This document shows, piece after piece, positions 62,101 through 64,000 of a stretch of 64,000 nt of DNA; the stretch's first letter is position 1, and the number at the start of each line of letters is the position of its first letter. Source of the stretch: Solibacillus sp. FSL K6-1523 (GTDB lineage: Bacteria > Bacillota > Bacilli > Bacillales_A > Planococcaceae). The notes below the pieces were generated by a model, which saw only the letters and a program-made list of their open reading frames with translations, ran no database searches and had not been told where the DNA came from. The position numbers and the translations under genes are program-made. The stretch lies in contig NZ_JBBOSU010000001.1 in assembly GCF_038005225.1 (NCBI RefSeq), forward strand, positions 3,584,001 through 3,648,000. Reading direction: 5' to 3'.

Positions 62101-63085
62101 TTAGACCTTTTTCAATCTCACCCTCCAAGTTTTTCATCAAAATCCCCTCAGCATTGGAGCTATGAGCGACTTTTATTGTAGGGACAATAAAATCAAAGAA
62201 TTTTGTCCGATTATATATTTCATGGCTATCATCATTGTTAATAAATAGGTCATCTTTTAACGCGTAAATAAATATAATATGTTGGTTTTTTAATTGTTCC
62301 GTGGAATTCAATATAAAATTCAAGCTTTTTAAACGTTCATAAATAATTATATTTTCAAATCTATCTAAGTCTTCAAATATTACATATTTATATTTAGCCT
62401 TTTGAAATAGATAGATAATTTCTTCTAAATATCTATTAAAAACTGTATTATTATCTTTTGTCACTACTTCTATTGAGGTAGTTCCAAATCCAAATTTGGT
62501 TAAACCTAATTTTTGAATAAAAAGCCCTATATAATAGATGGCATATGTATACATTATAAATAAGGCAATACATAATAAAGTGATTAATATTGTATTTGTT
62601 ATGTTTCCTGAACTATATATACCCAATGTTTGTTCAAAAAAGTTAATTTTGATTAAAACATATGAAACCATTATGATAAATAAAAAATAACCAATACCTG
62701 ATAAAGCTTTGTAACTATCTATTTCTTTTAAATTTGTAAATCTAGAAAGCGGAATTATATTTGGCGAAATATTATAGAAGAGTTGCTGCAGTATTTGTTG
62801 TTCTAAAATATTTTCCAATACAACTTTGCCACCGTCTTTATCATGATCTTCATAGGCTTCTTTTTCAAAAGTTGCTATTGATATCTTTACAGTCTGTTCT
62901 TCAATGTTTGTTTCTTTTACAAAAGTATTAATTATACTACTCTTCCCTGCACCATATGATCCAGTTATAGCAATATTTTTATTTCTTTGATCATTTATTG
63001 CCCACGTCAACGCATCAATATAAATCTGTTTTTTATCATCTAGTGTTTCATTTGGTACCAAACTTTCAAATTTTGCTTCAGACAT
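59123..63085 (-). CDS. Large membrane P-loop NTPase, YobI/KAP-like
   Basis: About 1320 residues. After FESLVPNETLDDKKQIYIDA comes Walker A GSYGAGKSSIINTF (about 42-55). Two membrane helices interrupt the NTPase domain (about 135-160 and 170-200), as in KAP-type NTPases. Walker B is VIFEDLDRFEN. IFIYALKDDLF and RTKFFDFIVP follow, as in the YobI-type NTPase family. The remaining ~900 residues are helical repeats rich in Leu, Asn and Lys without catalytic motifs, resembling the sensor part of large defence NTPases (inference). An ATG at 63187 touches the RT stop codon, but GAGGTG precedes the ATG at 63085. It is very AT-rich. It lies directly downstream of the reverse transcriptase. Confidence 0.8.
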   Translation of the reverse strand: MSEAKFESLVPNETLDDKKQIYIDALTWAINDQRNKNIAITGSYGAGKSSIINTFVKETNIEEQTVKISIATFEKEAYEDHDKDGGKVVLENILEQQILQQLFYNISPNIIPLSRFTNLKEIDSYKALSGIGYFLFIIMVSYVLIKINFFEQTLGIYSSGNITNTILITLLCIALFIMYTYAIYYIGLFIQKLGLTKFGFGTTSIEVVTKDNNTVFNRYLEEIIYLFQKAKYKYVIFEDLDRFENIIIYERLKSLNFILNSTEQLKNQHIIFIYALKDDLFINNDDSHEIYNRTKFFDFIVPTIKVAHSSNAEGILMKNLEGEIEKGLTKETIKELSFYINDMRILKNICNEYIIYKSALKANGVTPDKIFAFVVYKNIYPWDYSELLNSKGELYELINIKSKAIKYYEEKITSIEAKIEEGKLAQNYSKDEVEILFYTKKYKSRQRYVMEYILKVNFEGQEISFNKGDHSNFQLDVFTGLFEWCLKNAKEDTTLLLYDYNRYLGNCLVNDFFTVDGINYLLKYKAIANIKSDSLLLNKKKFFEQKLTNLKNKSLQFNIDKGILKVIFGKVYSNGDLLYFLISNGYIDESYADYLSYFEEGSLSQNDNKFIRLIRNNDAPITTLNLTNISEIVSRIKNEDLSSNAILNFNFWEYLIENEDLKLNLSLNTIFNSVEGIQFYLALVKHLTIQRLELLSLLFNKIIVNGHFLIKSISEVTDREAFNEYIECIVKHLIDVNQLASEDKSALINSLEAGDLERIINECGLSNVEKIAEKLDLKFDDLQSANLVKGTKLHSNCNFKITKNNIQLLFETISFSTCLSDEVVGEYLETNKSAFIENVILELNNINDDQNIVVQQLNDEELADDLKEKLIRKLNFQFEKIDRIGNIITIVKYNKFKWTLENYSVLFNRADYKEGKIDLSELVYDIENQQALFDSIQSRGRQSSVLIDKIFNEILLNSNYNVDLFSELLANMYNLKLEPDNITNTTLAKIDLIIEKRVLFWENDVYQKLIELNDEATLLAHVYLNISIEDAEITEGGHPLANDIIALIDEHLIKWNQEFLMNINNNVKLSYDNKVDYIYSIIGDIPDEFFLEEIGNEIPISVSLIKLIENLKIKVPYILKCLEEYAVEEVIAKVDFWSYNIFEALKDLAVDNARSYFVSYQSNIDYKKITQNDLECLLVKELYDQLNVDVIIEIYNQNNMLPIVEFRNWLLTIGLREHILKLSNGPKIIKSMKKDENIARVLLAYLQEKQLSKMEVYDLLSELRSPFNEIKLKNGHGKKFKRGVDMLSLIKYFYEREIISKFELDEVNGLILVNNKRVNK

Positions 63086-63187
63086 AATACACCTCAATAC
63101 ATTCAAAATCATCCATTTAAAATTATCTAAAAAGATTATTAAATGGTTGTACCTTATTTCTAAAATTGGATTTCCTATCTTCTCCAT

Positions 63188-64000
63188 TTAAATTAATCTT
63201 CTTTGTATCCTCCCCCAATGCCTCTTAACCTGCTTCTTAATCAGGCTCTTCACCGGTAATCGACACATCTTCTTATGCGCTCTATAAGCATAGGTAACAA
63301 AGTTCCCACGCTTTTTGTAATCGAACCCCAGATGAGTGTATAAATCATATAATGACCTTTTCGGTCCTGACCGTTCTGTAGCATATTCAATACGTTTTAC
63401 TGTTTTAGCTTTGCGATATGCTCTGGTATAATAATTAAACAGACTTTTTTCTCTCAATTGAATCATCTGCCCATCGGTCACAAATCCTAGGTAATCTAAT
63501 TTAGATGGCTGTAGCTGCTCATCAAGTATTTTTTCCCCATTCCACAACCGTATTTCTGTTTTTTCTGGTTGCACAACTAAACCGTCACTTTTATATTTAT
63601 CAATGATTCCAAATAATTCATTTCGTATTATAGCGAATTCATCTGTATTTTGGTTTTCAATAGGTATAATTACAATTAAATCATCACAATACCTTCTATA
63701 CATCGCATTAGTAGACTTTTGCTTGCACCACTCACTTATTTCTTTATCAAAATCAATTAAATGGACATTAGAGCAAACTGCGCTCATGCTTGACCCTTGT
63801 GGTATTCCATAAGATTTGGGATTAGGATTCGGTTCTAATTTCCCATTTTTAAACTCCCTAAATTCACTTGAAGTCATAATTCGATTAATTTGATATGTCT
63901 TGATTTTTTTATTAAATGTTCTTCCATGCTTCGCTTCTAAAAACATATCAATATCTTCCCTATTTACATAAGTAAATTGTGTGAGGTTCTTAAACACTTG
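63188..64000 (-). CDS. Reverse transcriptase, partial (runs off the window)
   Basis: The frame is open to the last base, so the true start lies beyond 64000. The visible 270 residues contain RT motif 4 (YGIPQGSSMSAVCSNVHL), the catalytic YRRYCDDLIVI (motif 5, Y-C-D-D), motif 6 (DGLVVQPEKTEIRLWNG) and motif 7 (LDYLGFV), then a basic C-terminal domain (RSLYDLYTHLGFDYKKRGNF; KKQVKRHWGRIQRRLI). The N-terminal part with the first catalytic Asp is not seen. There is no maturase X/HNH region as in group II introns. Neighbourhood and form suggest an Abi/UG-type defence RT, but a retron RT cannot be excluded without the upstream sequence. Confidence 0.82.
   Translation of the reverse strand, partial: QVFKNLTQFTYVNREDIDMFLEAKHGRTFNKKIKTYQINRIMTSSEFREFKNGKLEPNPNPKSYGIPQGSSMSAVCSNVHLIDFDKEISEWCKQKSTNAMYRRYCDDLIVIIPIENQNTDEFAIIRNELFGIIDKYKSDGLVVQPEKTEIRLWNGEKILDEQLQPSKLDYLGFVTDGQMIQLREKSLFNYYTRAYRKAKTVKRIEYATERSGPKRSLYDLYTHLGFDYKKRGNFVTYAYRAHKKMCRLPVKSLIKKQVKRHWGRIQRRLI

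Overview
The window looks like chromosome from a low-GC Firmicute, most likely a Bacillales member of the Planococcaceae/Caryophanaceae type (Lysinibacillus or Solibacillus relatives). This is inferred from AT-rich DNA, strong AGGAGG-type ribosome binding sites, an SLH-domain surface protein, Gram-positive lipoproteins, a paired SMR exporter with a TetR regulator like B. subtilis yvdTSR, and a YuxG-type fused aldolase/dehydrogenase. No rRNA, tRNA, CRISPR array or intact transposase gene was seen.

Layout. 1-6.4 kb: 3' end of a MalT/LuxR-type regulator, a decayed intergenic region, an orphan glycine-betaine-type binding lipoprotein, a PepSY protein, a small orphan gene with a paralogue at 26.4 kb, a divergent EamA/LysR pair and a P-loop kinase. 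6.5-12.4 kb: an erythromycin-esterase-like lipoprotein, a BcrA-type ABC exporter with two permeases, and a histidine kinase/response regulator pair. 12.8-24 kb: two giant surface proteins. The first is a secreted M60 (enhancin/mucinase-like) metalloprotease with carbohydrate-binding, FIVAR and leucine-rich modules. Its leader carries a cyclic-di-GMP-I riboswitch followed by a terminator. The second is an SLH-anchored GLUG-repeat protein. 24.2-26.4 kb: a free-standing DnaA domain I protein, a Dph6-like ATP pyrophosphatase and a YitT protein. 27.2-33.6 kb: a LysR / NhaC antiporter / M20 peptidase / AEC transporter group and a SEC-C protein. 34-38.6 kb: an amidohydrolase and APC permease, a TetR regulator and an SMR pair, tied together by four copies of one palindrome. 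38.8-40.7 kb: ECF sigma, anti-sigma and a membrane protein. 41-54.7 kb: an L-fucose uptake and catabolism locus. 55.2-58.3 kb: a TetM/TetO-like GTPase and a Na/Pi cotransporter. 58.3-64 kb: a decayed stretch, then a large membrane P-loop NTPase of the YobI/KAP type directly downstream of a reverse transcriptase cut by the window edge.

How parts may work together. The fucose locus encodes a mutarotase, a DeoR regulator, a ribose-type ABC importer, an oxidoreductase, two aldolases, two FGGY kinases and a fucose isomerase. The M60 protease and the fucose locus together suggest foraging on fucosylated glycoproteins (inference), with the protease under second-messenger control. The reverse transcriptase plus NTPase pair is the best candidate for an undescribed system, probably anti-phage.

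Non-coding structure is rich. There are two intergenic arrays of a GGCTAGT-like heptamer repeated at exactly 21-bp intervals, and possibly a degenerate third. A ~190-bp multi-hairpin element occurs in three copies plus a relic, each intact copy just downstream of a stop codon. Two 21-bp direct repeats flank the Na/Pi gene. All calls are by eye; no database search or folding program was run.
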